DNA of 48,953 bases from assembly GCA_947596085.1 (NCBI GenBank), contig CANQEW010000017.1:1-48953 (forward strand), in the 5' to 3' direction. The notes below the pieces were generated by a model. It worked only from the letters and a program-made list of their open reading frames with translations, searched no databases and was not told where the DNA came from. Source of the DNA: an uncultured Clostridia bacterium. GTDB lineage: Bacteria > Bacillota > Clostridia > Christensenellales > Aristaeellaceae. Below are positions 38,565 through 47,134 of the stretch, piece after piece. The translations under genes were made by a program, and so were the position numbers. Within the stretch, counting starts at the first letter, position 1. Each line of letters starts with the position of its first letter.

Positions 38565-39347
38565 TCAGGCGGCCTCCTCCAGCATGCACAGGGAGGCGAC
38601 GTCGATGCCGTACTTCTCGGCCAGGCTCTTGTAGGTGCCGTCCTCGACCAGCGTGGCGAAGGCGCGCTGCACCTGCAGGCACATATCCTCGTCGGCCTTG
38701 CGGAAGCAGATGCCGTACTCCTCGGCGGCGAGGGTCTCGTCGAGCACCGCGTAGTCGGTGGAGTCGCCGATGAGCGTCGCGGCGATGCTGGAGTCCATGG
38801 CGACCGCGTCCACGGAGCCGGCGGCCAGCTCGGTGAAGGCCACGTTGTAGCTCTCGGTGCGCACGATCTCCTGGAAGGTTGCGCCCAGCTCGGCCTGATC
38901 GCCGCCCTCGCTGATGAGGATGTCGGCGGAGGTGCCCAGCTGCACGCCCACGACCTTGCCCGCCAGATCGGCGGTCGAGGCGATGCCGCTGTCGGCCTTG
39001 ACCACGACCACCTGGGTGTTGTTGATGTAGGGCATCGAGATGGTGTAGGCCTCGGGATCGAGCACGTCGATGGTCAGGCCGGACCAGATGCAGTCCACCT
39101 CATTGGCGTTCAGCTGAACCAGCTTGGTGTCCCAGTTGATCGGCACGATCTCCTGCTCCCAGCCGAGGATGTCGCACACGGCCTTGCACATCTCCACGTC
39201 GTAGCCCTCGTATTCGCCCGAATCGCCCATGTAGGAGAACGGCGGGAATTCGGGGTCGATGCCCATCTTGAAGGTGACGGTCTCCGCCATGGCGGCGGTG
39301 GAGAGCACCAGCGTCAGTGCGATCAGCAGAGCGGCAAATTTCTTCAT
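38565..39347 (-). CDS. Polar amino-acid ABC transporter substrate-binding protein
   Basis: The 260-residue product from ATG 39347 (GGAGG in good place; the frame to 39395 has none) starts with signal peptide MKKFAALLIALTLVLSTAAMA and continues ETVTFKMGIDPEFPPFSYMG. The type 3 (HisJ-like) binding fold is marked by YEGYDVEMCKAVCDILG and ADLAGKVVGVQLGTSADI. It lacks a lipobox cysteine, so it is not an obvious lipoprotein, which is unusual for a monoderm. The ligand is a polar amino acid, and the downstream racemase points to histidine or another amino acid. It is the first gene of the four-gene operon. Confidence 0.92.
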   Translation of the reverse strand: MKKFAALLIALTLVLSTAAMAETVTFKMGIDPEFPPFSYMGDSGEYEGYDVEMCKAVCDILGWEQEIVPINWDTKLVQLNANEVDCIWSGLTIDVLDPEAYTISMPYINNTQVVVVKADSGIASTADLAGKVVGVQLGTSADILISEGGDQAELGATFQEIVRTESYNVAFTELAAGSVDAVAMDSSIAATLIGDSTDYAVLDETLAAEEYGICFRKADEDMCLQVQRAFATLVEDGTYKSLAEKYGIDVASLCMLEEAA

Positions 39348-39552
39348 TTTCAGTTCCTCCGAATCATTGAATTTGCGCCGTCGCGGCGCGTTCATCTGTT
39401 ATGGTAGTAGTTTATCACTTTAGCACGGTGTCGTAAAAGCCCAAAAGCGCGTAGTTTTTCGAAATTTCGCGTAAAGGCGCTCCGCCTCGGGTTAAATTTT
39501 CGCTTTTGAACGTGGAGCTAACAAAACGCCTTCCAAATTCAAAATTGACCAT

Positions 39553-39558
39553 TATAAT
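39553..39558 (+). promoter_or_regulatory. -10 box of the MATE gene promoter
   Basis: A perfect TATAAT stands 31 bases before the MATE start codon. The -35 match is poor (TTCCAA at 39531-39536). Confidence 0.45.
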
Positions 39559-39589
39559 GAAGCTGCATCAATTCCGGGAGGCAAGAGCG

Positions 39590-40978
39590 ATGCGTCGAAT
39601 CAAGCGAAATTATGAATTGGATATGACCCACGGCCGGTTGATTCCCAAGGTGGCGGCGTTCGCGCTTCCGCTGATGGCGACCAGCATACTGCAGCTTCTG
39701 TACAACGCGGCGGACGTGATCGTGGTGGGCCGCTTCACCGGGCCGGAGGCGCTGGCGGCGGTGGGAAGCACCGGCGCGCTGATCAACCTGATCGTGAATG
39801 TGTTTCTGGGCCTGTCGGTGGGCACGAACGTGGTCGCGGCGAACTACTACGGCGCGGGCGACTTCCGGGGTGCACAGGAGACGGTGCACACCTCGATCAC
39901 CGTGAGCGTGCTGGGCGGCGTGCTGCTGGGAATCGTGGGCGTGATCTTCGGCGGGACCTTTCTGGAGTGGATGGGCTCGCCGGACGAGGTGCTGCCGCTG
40001 GCGACGATCTACATCCGCATCTACTTCGCGGGCATGCCCTTCAACATGCTCTACAACTTCGGCGCGGCGGTGCTGCGCGCGGTGGGCGACACCCGCCGTC
40101 CGCTGTACTTTTTGACGGTGGCCGGCCTGGTGAACGTGGCGCTGAATCTGGTGTTCGTGATCTGCTTCCACATGGGCGTGGCGGGCGTGGCGCTGGCGAC
40201 GATCATCTCGCAGCTGATTTCGTCCGTGCTGGTGGTGCAGTGCCTGATGCGCTCGCCGGGCTACGTGCATCTGGATTTGAAGAAGCTGCGCGTGACGCTC
40301 GACAAGCTGCGCGCCATCGCCAGGATCGGCCTGCCGGCGGGCTTTCAGGGCGCGTGCTTCTCGCTCTCGAACGTGCTGATCCAGTCCACGATCAACGGCT
40401 ACGGCGCGATCGTGGTCGCGGGCAACTCGGCTTCCAGCAATCTGGAGGGATTTATTTACGCGTCGATGAACGCCTTCCATCAGGCGGCGGTCACCTTCAC
40501 CAGCGCCAACGTGGGCGCGGGCAAGAACGGCCGCATCCGCAGGACGCTGGGCGCGTGTTCCGTGTTGGTGACGGCGGTGGGCGTGGTGCTGGGCGTGTTC
40601 GCCTTCTTCGCCGCGCGGCCGCTGCTGGGCATCTACTCGCCCGACGCGGAGGTCATCGCCGCCGGCGTGCCGCGCCTGCGGATGTTCGGCCTGACCTACT
40701 ATCTCTGCGGCCTGATGGACGTGTTCTGCGGCGTGCTGCGCGGCATGGGCGCGACCATCGTGCCGATGGTGGTTTCGATCCTGGGCGCGTGCGCGTTCCG
40801 CATCCTCTGGATCTACGCGATTCTGCCGCTCGCGCCGTCGCTGATGCTGCTGTATCTGAGCTATCCCGCCTCGTGGATTCTCACGGGCGGCGTGCATCTG
40901 ATCTGCTATTTCCGGCTGCTGCGGCGCTTCCCGGCATCGCCGGATGAGGAAACGGAAGAGGAGGAGAAGGCATCATGA
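39590..40978 (+). CDS. MATE-family multidrug/cation exporter
   Basis: The 462-residue protein from ATG 39590 (GGGAGG at 39577-39582) has about twelve membrane segments in two homologous halves. The opening LDMTHGRLIPKVAAFALPLMATSILQLLYNAADVIVVGRF is characteristic of the NorM/DinF-like MATE family, driven by Na+ or H+. The substrate is unknown. The stop overlaps the start of the HD-domain gene by four bases (ATGA), so both are coupled. A more upstream ATG at 39506 has no ribosome site and lies before the -10 box. Confidence 0.93.
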   Translation: MRRIKRNYELDMTHGRLIPKVAAFALPLMATSILQLLYNAADVIVVGRFTGPEALAAVGSTGALINLIVNVFLGLSVGTNVVAANYYGAGDFRGAQETVHTSITVSVLGGVLLGIVGVIFGGTFLEWMGSPDEVLPLATIYIRIYFAGMPFNMLYNFGAAVLRAVGDTRRPLYFLTVAGLVNVALNLVFVICFHMGVAGVALATIISQLISSVLVVQCLMRSPGYVHLDLKKLRVTLDKLRAIARIGLPAGFQGACFSLSNVLIQSTINGYGAIVVAGNSASSNLEGFIYASMNAFHQAAVTFTSANVGAGKNGRIRRTLGACSVLVTAVGVVLGVFAFFAARPLLGIYSPDAEVIAAGVPRLRMFGLTYYLCGLMDVFCGVLRGMGATIVPMVVSILGACAFRILWIYAILPLAPSLMLLYLSYPASWILTGGVHLICYFRLLRRFPASPDEETEEEEKAS

Positions 40979-41463
40979 CCATCGGTTCCGTCGTCACCGC
41001 CATGATCGACTATCTGCACGGCGATTTGCACGAGGTGGAGCACTTTTTAAAGGTCTATAGTTACGCCAAGGCCATCGGCGAGGAGGAGGGGCTCGACCCT
41101 GCGACCCAACGTACGCTGGAGATTGCCGCCGTGGTGCACGACATTGGCATCCCGCCAGCCCGGGAAAAGTACGGCAGCGACGCGGGCCCCTACCAGGAGG
41201 AGCTGGGCCCCGCCGAGGCGCGAGCGCTGTTGACGAAGCTCGGCTGCGACGCGGAGACGGTCGGGCGCGTGTGCACGCTCGTCGGCCGCCACCACACCTA
41301 CGAGAACGTGGACGGCCTCGACTGCCGCATCCTGCTGGAAGCGGACTTCCTGGTGAACGCGAGCTTCCAGAAGCTCGGCCGTCCGGCCGTTGAGGCGGCC
41401 CGGGAGAGCTTCTTCCGCACCCGAACCGGGACGCGCTATCTGGACGCCTGCCTGCGGAAATGA
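40975..41463 (+). CDS. HD-domain phosphohydrolase-like protein
   Basis: The 162-residue protein has the HD metal-binding pattern with H22 (EVEHFLKVYSYA), H55-D56 (VVHDIGIPP), H106-H107 (GRHHTYENV) and D124 (LEADFLVN). Such small HD proteins act on nucleotides or other phosphoesters, and the substrate is not predictable. The start overlaps the MATE stop, a stable-looking coupling whose functional sense is unclear. Confidence 0.88.
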   Translation: MTIGSVVTAMIDYLHGDLHEVEHFLKVYSYAKAIGEEEGLDPATQRTLEIAAVVHDIGIPPAREKYGSDAGPYQEELGPAEARALLTKLGCDAETVGRVCTLVGRHHTYENVDGLDCRILLEADFLVNASFQKLGRPAVEAARESFFRTRTGTRYLDACLRK

Positions 41464-41471
41464 GACGAAGC

Positions 41472-41496
41472 GGCCCCGCGCAATTCGCGCGGGGCC
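41472..41496. terminator. Hairpin between convergent HD and binding-protein genes
   Basis: GGCCCCGCG (41472-41480) pairs with CGCGGGGCC (41488-41496), 7-base loop. Only weak T-runs follow on either side, so efficiency is uncertain. Confidence 0.55.
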
Positions 41497-41517
41497 ATAT
41501 TCATATTCGATGGCGTT

Positions 41518-42549
41518 TTATTCTGCCGCTTCGGGATAGACGAGGTTGAACGCGGCCTCGGCGTCCTCGCCGCCGATCCAGCCGGAGCTGTCGTCCGCAG
41601 TCGCCGTGACGACGTCCAGCAGGATCTGGCGCGCCTCGCCCTCGGGAACCGCGTCGGCGGTCAGATAGTCGTGCAGCGCCCGGAAGGTTTGCGCTCCCTC
41701 CACCGACGCCGGCGCGCCCGCCAGCATGTCCACGCCGCTTTCGAGCAGATCGGTGGCGTCCTTGGAGCTCGCTACGGCCGCGACCAGCATGGATTCGCCC
41801 TGCGCACGCAGCTCGTCGGAACAGCCCCGGGCCAGCGCCTCGCTGTCGGCGAGCACGCAGAAGAACATGGTGTAGCTGTCGAACATCTGGCAAATCGCGT
41901 CGCGCCCGCCCTCGACGCTGTCCGCGCGGGCGTTGATCTCATTCGCCAGCTCGAGGTACTGCGCGCCGGACAGCGCACGCTGCACGCCCGCCTGGATGCC
42001 GGGGTCGGCCTCAGGCAGCGCGCAGTGGAACATCAGCGGGCTGTCCGCCTCGTCCTCCAGCCACTTGGCGGCGACGTAAGCGGGAGAGTCCGCCCAGCAC
42101 ACCGACGCGGCATAGGGGAGATCCGCCGGGTCGTCCGCGCCGTGGGCGGGGCGCATGTCGACGCCCTCGATCGCGATGGGCACATTCGCGGCGTTCGCCA
42201 TTTCAATCAGCGCCGCCACATCCTCTTCGGAGGCGGGCATGACGGCCACGCCATCCAGATCGTTTTCCAACAGGGTCGCGAGCGCGAGCGTGGCCAGATT
42301 CGCCGGTTCGGCGGAGCCTTCGCCCTCGGCGGCCGGCGCTTCGGCCTCGGGATCGTACAGCATGATGACGGTCTCTGCGCCCATGCGCTCGGCGGCGTAG
42401 GCGAAGGCGCCAGCGGCGGCCGCGCCGCGGTCGGTCTCGGAGCGCGACGGAGCGAGGTAGCCGAGCTTCAGCTTCGCGGGCGATTCCGCGAGCGAGGCGC
42501 CTGCGGCGATCAGCGTCAGAATCAGAAGAAGCGCGAGCATTTTTTTCAT
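41518..42549 (-). CDS. Periplasmic-binding-protein-like (sugar-type) secreted protein
   Basis: The 343-residue product from ATG 42549 (AAAGGAGG just upstream) carries a signal peptide (MKKMLALLLILTLIAAGASLA) and a type 1 binding-protein fold like RbsB: KLKLGYLAPSRSETDRGAAAAGAFAYAAERMG, LLENDLDGVAVMPASEEDVAALIEMANAANVPI and PLMFHCALPEADPGIQAGVQRALSG. As with the amino-acid binding protein, the signal peptide lacks a lipobox cysteine. No permease or ATPase gene is near, so it is an orphan binding protein; signalling or a distant transporter are options. Ligand unknown. Confidence 0.82.
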   Translation of the reverse strand: MKKMLALLLILTLIAAGASLAESPAKLKLGYLAPSRSETDRGAAAAGAFAYAAERMGAETVIMLYDPEAEAPAAEGEGSAEPANLATLALATLLENDLDGVAVMPASEEDVAALIEMANAANVPIAIEGVDMRPAHGADDPADLPYAASVCWADSPAYVAAKWLEDEADSPLMFHCALPEADPGIQAGVQRALSGAQYLELANEINARADSVEGGRDAICQMFDSYTMFFCVLADSEALARGCSDELRAQGESMLVAAVASSKDATDLLESGVDMLAGAPASVEGAQTFRALHDYLTADAVPEGEARQILLDVVTATADDSSGWIGGEDAEAAFNLVYPEAAE

Positions 42550-42645
42550 ATCGAAGCCTCCTTTGCGGAACGAATGACATATCAATTTGCTTACATAATA
42601 TAGACGCGCGCGGACGGCGTTCGGTTGCCCGCGCGCGCGTTAAAT

Positions 42646-43653
42646 TTATTCGGCGTAGATGAATTTATGCAGCGCGCGCACGGTGGCGTCCAGGTCGGTG
42701 ATCTCGATGGTGGAGCCGTTGTCGTAGAGGTATTCCTCCAGCGGCAGGCGGAAGGTCTCCACCTTGCCGGAGATCAGCAGCTTCTCACCGATGGAGATCA
42801 GCTCCGGCAGCAGCAGGTTGGTTTGAATGCAGTCCCGCAGCGCACAGTACAGGCGTAGGTAGACCAGCGGATTCCAACAGCGCTCCCGCAGCCGCGCGAG
42901 CATGGCGGTGAGCAGCTCCCGCTGGCGGCTGGTGCGCACGTAATCGCTGTCGGAGTAGCGGATGCGGCTGTAGCCGGTGGCGAACAGGCCGTTGAGGCGC
43001 ATGATGCCGGTCGCGGCGACGGGGGTGGAGTTCGCGAAGCGCACGTAGCGCTGGGGATCCAGCTCCATCAGCGTCTTGAAGGTCTTGTAGGCGTAGCGGT
43101 TGAGGTACTGCAGCTCGCCCGCGTCCACCTCCACCTCCACGCCGCCCAGCGCGTCCACGAGCTCCACCATCGCGCGGAAGTCGGCGGCGACGTAGTTGGT
43201 GACGTCGAGCTGAAAGGTCTGGTTGATGACGCGCATGGCCAGCTCGGGTCCGCCGATGGAGAAGGCGGCGTTGAGCTTTTGCCGGCCGTGGCCGGGAATG
43301 TCCACCACGGTGTCGCGCATCAGCGAGGTCAGCCGCACGCCGTCGCGGCCCACGGAGGCCACGAGGATCGCGTCGCTTCGCTGTCCCGTCTCGCTCAGCG
43401 CGTCCAATCCCAGCAGCAGCACGTTGACGCGCCCGCCCGGCAGGCCGTCCGTGGGGGAGAGATCCATGCCCGCGGGCTCCACGTTCATCAGCCCCACCGG
43501 CAGCGCGTACAGCAGCGCGGCGGCCAGGATCGCCAGCACCAGCGCCAGCGCCAGCAGCTTGAACAGCGCGGCGGTCAGCCAGCCCATGCAGCCCCCGCCG
43601 CGCCGGTCTTCCCGGTAGCGGCGGTCGCGCCTTTTGTAAGAGTCGTAATACAT
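42646..43653 (-). CDS. LytR-CpsA-Psr (LCP) family wall-polymer ligase
   Basis: LCP enzymes attach teichoic acids or polysaccharides to peptidoglycan. The 335-residue protein from ATG 43653 has a basic cytoplasmic N-terminus, one membrane helix (about 24-50) and an extracytoplasmic LCP domain with NVLLLGLDA (78-85), RSDAIL (92-97), LMRDT (111-115) and KLNAAFSIGG (126-135). The start at 43653 is chosen because GAGGGA stands 7 bases before it and because the -10 box at 43673-43678 overlaps the alternative ATG at 43674. It is divergent from the enolase gene. It may cooperate with the TagO/WecB functions, though these lie in the compositionally different part. Confidence 0.9.
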   Translation of the reverse strand: MYYDSYKRRDRRYREDRRGGGCMGWLTAALFKLLALALVLAILAAALLYALPVGLMNVEPAGMDLSPTDGLPGGRVNVLLLGLDALSETGQRSDAILVASVGRDGVRLTSLMRDTVVDIPGHGRQKLNAAFSIGGPELAMRVINQTFQLDVTNYVAADFRAMVELVDALGGVEVEVDAGELQYLNRYAYKTFKTLMELDPQRYVRFANSTPVAATGIMRLNGLFATGYSRIRYSDSDYVRTSRQRELLTAMLARLRERCWNPLVYLRLYCALRDCIQTNLLLPELISIGEKLLISGKVETFRLPLEEYLYDNGSTIEITDLDATVRALHKFIYAE

Positions 43654-43672
43654 TCCGTCATCCCTCGGATTC

Positions 43673-43700
43673 ATTATAGCACAAAACCTGCGGAAAGCAA
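43673..43700 (-). promoter_or_regulatory. Promoter of the LCP gene
   Basis: On the minus strand TTGCTT (43700-43695), 16-base spacer and a perfect TATAAT (43678-43673). It implies a very short leader and rules against the upstream start codon at 43674. Confidence 0.7.
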
Positions 43701-43751
43701 ACGGATAAAAAGTCCGCCGCGGGCGGAGAATAGGGGCGGAGGTGTTTTTGC

Positions 43752-44984
43752 ATGAAGATCACGGAACTGCGCGCGCGGCAGATATTCGATTCCCGGGGCG
43801 TGCCCACGCTGGAGGTGCGGGCGGCGCTGGAGGACGGGAGCGCCGGCGTCGGAAGCGCGCCCTCGGGCGCGTCCACGGGCAGCCACGAGGCGCAGGAGCT
43901 TCGGGACGGCGGCGAGGCCTACGGCGGCAAGGGCGTGCGCCGCGCCGTTGATGGGGTGAACGGGCCGATTCGCGCGGCGCTGACGGGCATGGACGCGGCG
44001 GATCAGTGCCGCGTGGACGAGCGGCTGAACGAGCTGGACGGCACGCCGGACAAGTCGAAGCTGGGCGGCAACGCGCTGATCGCGACGTCCTGGGCCGTGG
44101 CGGACGCGGCGGCGAAGGGCGCCGGCATGCCGCTGTACCGCTGGCTGGGCGGCGCGCAGGCGCGCCAGCTCCCCTGCCCGATGCTCAACGTGATCAACGG
44201 TGGCCGCCACGCGGACAACAATCTGGACGTGCAGGAGTTCATGTTCGTGCCCTCGGGCGCGGACAGCTTTCACGATGCCATGCGCATGGCCTCTGAGTGC
44301 TACCATGCGCTTGGAAAGCTGCTGCGCGAGGCGGGACTCTCCACGGCGGTGGGCGATGAGGGTGGATTCGCGCCGAATCTGGCGCGGGACGAGGACGCGC
44401 TGGAGTGGATGGTGCGCGCGATTGAGGCGGCGGGCTGGAAGCCGGGCGAGGACGTCTGCCTGGCGCTGGACTGCGCCGCGGCGGAGTGGGCCGACGGCGA
44501 CGCTTACCGGCAGCCGAAGTCGGGCGCGCGCTTCCGTCGGGGCGAATTGATCGAGTATTACGACGCGCTGTCCCGGCGCTTCCCGCTGGCGTCCATTGAG
44601 GACCCCCTGGGCGAGGAGGACTTCGAGGGCTTCCGGGAGATCACCGACGCGCTGGGCGGGGACCTGATGATCGTGGGCGACGATTTGTTCACCACGAACG
44701 CCGAGCGGCTGTTCCGCGGCGCGGCGCTGGGCGCGGCCAACGCGGTGCTGGTCAAGCCCAATCAGATCGGCACGGTTTCGGAGGCGCTGGAGACGGTGCA
44801 GCTCGCGCGCAGGAGCGGCTACGCGGTGGCGGTGTCCCACCGCAGCGGCGAGACGCTCTCCACGGCCATCGCCGATCTGGCGGTGGCCGTGGGCGCGGAG
44901 TACATCAAGGCCGGCGCGCCCGCCCGGGGCGAGCGGCTGGCCAAGTACAACCGTCTGCTGGAGATCGAGGAGGAGCTGTACTGA
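43752..44984 (+). CDS. eno: Enolase
   Basis: Glycolytic enzyme interconverting 2-phosphoglycerate and phosphoenolpyruvate. The 410-residue sequence has ITELRARQIFDSRGVPT (3-19), GDEGGFAPN (201-209) with general acid E203, metal ligands D240, E283 and D310, catalytic K335 in LVKPNQIGT, and SHRSGET (362-368). It is slightly shorter than usual (about 420-430) through a compact region near 245-262 and an early C-terminus. GGAGG before ATG 43752 is suitable. It stands alone, divergent from the LCP gene and convergent with the ACT-domain gene. Confidence 0.95.
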   Translation: MKITELRARQIFDSRGVPTLEVRAALEDGSAGVGSAPSGASTGSHEAQELRDGGEAYGGKGVRRAVDGVNGPIRAALTGMDAADQCRVDERLNELDGTPDKSKLGGNALIATSWAVADAAAKGAGMPLYRWLGGAQARQLPCPMLNVINGGRHADNNLDVQEFMFVPSGADSFHDAMRMASECYHALGKLLREAGLSTAVGDEGGFAPNLARDEDALEWMVRAIEAAGWKPGEDVCLALDCAAAEWADGDAYRQPKSGARFRRGELIEYYDALSRRFPLASIEDPLGEEDFEGFREITDALGGDLMIVGDDLFTTNAERLFRGAALGAANAVLVKPNQIGTVSEALETVQLARRSGYAVAVSHRSGETLSTAIADLAVAVGAEYIKAGAPARGERLAKYNRLLEIEEELY

Positions 44985-44996
44985 CGGCAGCGGGGA

Positions 44997-45362
44997 TCAG
45001 TCCACGTCCAATCCGCCGCTTCGCAGGGCGGCAAGCGCGCGCTCATAGTTTTCGGCCCTGGTGAGGATGTAGTCGGTGTCGAAGGTGGAAACCGCAAAGA
45101 TTCCGATCCCCGCCTCGGCCAGTATGCCGGAGATGCGGGAGAGGATGCCGATCAGCGAGAAGTCCAGCTGACCCGCGACGCGAAACGCGCGCCAGCCGTC
45201 GTCGCGCTCAATCGCGGCCTCCGGCGCGAATTCCATCGGACAGACCAGCGAGCATTCCCGGTCAGTGCGGGCGGCAAAGCAAAAGGGGCGAGAGAGATCG
45301 ACTGCCGAGAAGTCGGTCAATTTGCAGATGGAGAACATTCCGGGAACGCGCTCAAGCCTCAT
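44997..45362 (-). CDS. ACT-domain protein
   Basis: The 121-residue product has an ACT-like domain: WRAFRVAGQLDFSLIGILSRISGILAEAGIGIFAVSTFDTDYILTRAEN (about 57-105), preceded by an N-terminal extension with two short beta segments and a CSLVCP motif. ACT domains bind amino acids to regulate partners, and small CASTOR-like paired-ACT proteins are common in Firmicutes. It overlaps the end of the DUF6125-like gene by 11 bases and is the last gene of a minus-strand operon. Its ligand is unknown. Confidence 0.82.
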   Translation of the reverse strand: MRLERVPGMFSICKLTDFSAVDLSRPFCFAARTDRECSLVCPMEFAPEAAIERDDGWRAFRVAGQLDFSLIGILSRISGILAEAGIGIFAVSTFDTDYILTRAENYERALAALRSGGLDVD

Positions 45363-45891
45363 CGTTCACATCCTCCCGCAGCGTGAAGCGCCAGCGGCAT
45401 CCGCAGTCCGGATCCGCGACGTCGGGATAGCAGCTCAGGCACTCGCATTCGATGCGGTCGTCAATGGCCCGCGCGAAGCCGCCGTACTCGATCAGTCCCA
45501 CCGGCTTGCAGGGATGCCAGGGCATGCCCTTGCGCGCGCGGGCCTCCTGCACCCGGCAGCGCGTCACGGTAAAGATCAGAGAACCGCCCTCCCACCGCAG
45601 ATCGACCTCGGGGTGTGCGTTCGCGCACAGCCGGAGCGGCAGCGCCTTCGCCAGTCCCTCCAGCCCCGGATGCGCGCCGAGGCCGAGGAACGCCTTTGCG
45701 CGCCGGGCCTCGGAGGCGGTGTAGCGCCGCCAGGCCTCCGCGTCGTGGAACATGGCCGCATCCATGCCTTCCCTGGCCTCCACGGACTGAAACCAGGTGC
45801 CGTCCAGCGCCAGAAAGTTCTTGGCGTAGATCTCCAGAAGGTCGATCAGTTCTTCCTTTGAATACTGGGAGAGGATTTCCCGTCGGTTCAT
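45352..45891 (-). CDS. DUF6125-like protein with C-terminal cysteine cluster
   Basis: The 179-residue protein reads MNRREILSQYSKEELIDLLEIYAKNFLALDGTWFQSVEAREGMDAAMFHDAEAW, then RWEGGSLIFTVTRCRVQEARARKGM and a Cys-rich end ECECLSCYPDVADPDCGC (about 149-166). The pattern fits DUF6125-type proteins of anaerobes with conserved YxKxxxxxDGxW and late Cys, for which no activity is established. The Cys cluster could bind iron-sulfur or zinc. It starts seven bases after the CAP gene stop and overlaps the ACT gene. Confidence 0.75.
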   Translation of the reverse strand: MNRREILSQYSKEELIDLLEIYAKNFLALDGTWFQSVEAREGMDAAMFHDAEAWRRYTASEARRAKAFLGLGAHPGLEGLAKALPLRLCANAHPEVDLRWEGGSLIFTVTRCRVQEARARKGMPWHPCKPVGLIEYGGFARAIDDRIECECLSCYPDVADPDCGCRWRFTLREDVNDEA

Positions 45892-45898
45892 CGCTTCG

Positions 45899-47134
45899 TC
45901 ACTCCACCGTAATTTTGCAGATGTCGCTCCGCCCGTTGACGCTCGTCGCGGCGATTTCGCACGCGCCGGGCGCGATCGCCGTCACCAGCCCGCGCTCATC
46001 CACCGTCGCCACAGCCGCGTCGCTGCTGCTCCAGGCGACCGACAGGTCGTCGGCGTAGGCGGGAATCACGGCGGCGGCGAGCTGCAGCGTCTCGCCCGGG
46101 GCGAGCGCGGCCTCGAGCGCGCTCAGCTCCACGTTCGCCACGTCCTGTGGGTAGACCGAAGCCATTTCGCAGCGATAATTTAACGCGCGCGGCGCGCCGT
46201 CCGGGCCGCGCAGGCCATCGAGCTCCACAGTCCAAATCTGGTTTTGCACGTACTCCTCGATGCCCGCGGCGGCGAGATCCGGACGGAAGATCAGGCAGTC
46301 GCCCGCGCCGCAGCGGTCGGTGCTCAACAGGCAGAAGCCGTCGCCCGTTCCGCTCGCGAAATCGAAATGAAACCGCGCGCCGGAGACCTCCTCCGTGAGC
46401 GTCAGCGCGGGCGCGGAGCGCAGCGTGTCGTAGATCTCCGGGTTCAGCGAGATCGACCAGGGCAGCCCGGCGCGCATCAGCTCCACCGGAAACGCGCCGC
46501 CGGCGGGCCAAGCGACGCAGTCCCACGCCGCGTCCGCGTTCTCCATATCCACCGCGTACATCGCCACGTAGCTGTTGCCCGAGGCGGCGTTGGCCAGGCC
46601 GAAGCCCGTGGCGGCCATGTAAGGGTTGAGCAGCCAGCGCCGGTGGCCCAGCCGCCCCAGGTTGATGTCGCCGTCGTCCCGGGCGAAGTAGGTCACGCCG
46701 TCGATCAGTATGTCGTTGCGCATCCAGTTGAACTTGGCGATGTTGCCCATGGACGCGCCCGCAAAGCCGGTTTCGTAGAGGTCGTCATCCATGCCCACAG
46801 GCCGGGCGGGCGCGTGGGTGAGCTCGTCGTTGGCGGCCAGCGTGAGCGCGGCGGCCTGCGCGCGCAGCGCGTAGAGGGGGTCGAGCGCCACCGGCTCTAA
46901 CCCCGCCAGCGCGCGCAAAAGGTTCACCAGCGCCAGCGCGCCGGACTGGGCCTCGTCGGTGAGGGATCCGAGGGCAAAGCTTTCCACGTCCGGCCGCTCG
47001 GCGTAGGGGGAGTCCTCCGCGCGCATCTCCGCCGCCTCCCGCCAGGCGGCGCGCAGCGCATCCCGCTCCATGGCGAGGGCCGGAACCACCGAAAGCGCGA
47101 GCGCCAGGAGGGCGCAGATGAGTTTGCGAAGCAT
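45899..47134 (-). CDS. Secreted CAP-domain (SCP/PR1) protein with Ig-like C-terminal domain
   Basis: The 411-residue product has a signal peptide (MLRKLICALLALALSVVPALA), then a CAP-like region (about 60-200) with ALALVNLLRALAGLEPV, NDELTHAPARP and RLGHRRWLLNPYM. A middle beta region (about 210-330) of unknown type follows. A C-terminal bacterial Ig-like domain (about 340-411) ends SVNGRSDICKITVE and has the SWSSSD/ATVDERGLVTAIAPG pattern. CAP proteins are extracellular, with varied or unknown activity. It opens the minus-strand operon with the DUF6125-like and ACT genes, an odd mixture of secreted and cytoplasmic products. Confidence 0.85.
   Translation of the reverse strand: MLRKLICALLALALSVVPALAMERDALRAAWREAAEMRAEDSPYAERPDVESFALGSLTDEAQSGALALVNLLRALAGLEPVALDPLYALRAQAAALTLAANDELTHAPARPVGMDDDLYETGFAGASMGNIAKFNWMRNDILIDGVTYFARDDGDINLGRLGHRRWLLNPYMAATGFGLANAASGNSYVAMYAVDMENADAAWDCVAWPAGGAFPVELMRAGLPWSISLNPEIYDTLRSAPALTLTEEVSGARFHFDFASGTGDGFCLLSTDRCGAGDCLIFRPDLAAAGIEEYVQNQIWTVELDGLRGPDGAPRALNYRCEMASVYPQDVANVELSALEAALAPGETLQLAAAVIPAYADDLSVAWSSSDAAVATVDERGLVTAIAPGACEIAATSVNGRSDICKITVE

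Noticed and set aside
39348-39552. A leader RNA upstream of the amino-acid transporter binding-protein gene
   Set aside because: Only weak promoter pieces (TTTACG/TAAACT with 17-base spacing) and no riboswitch-like core were seen on the minus strand.
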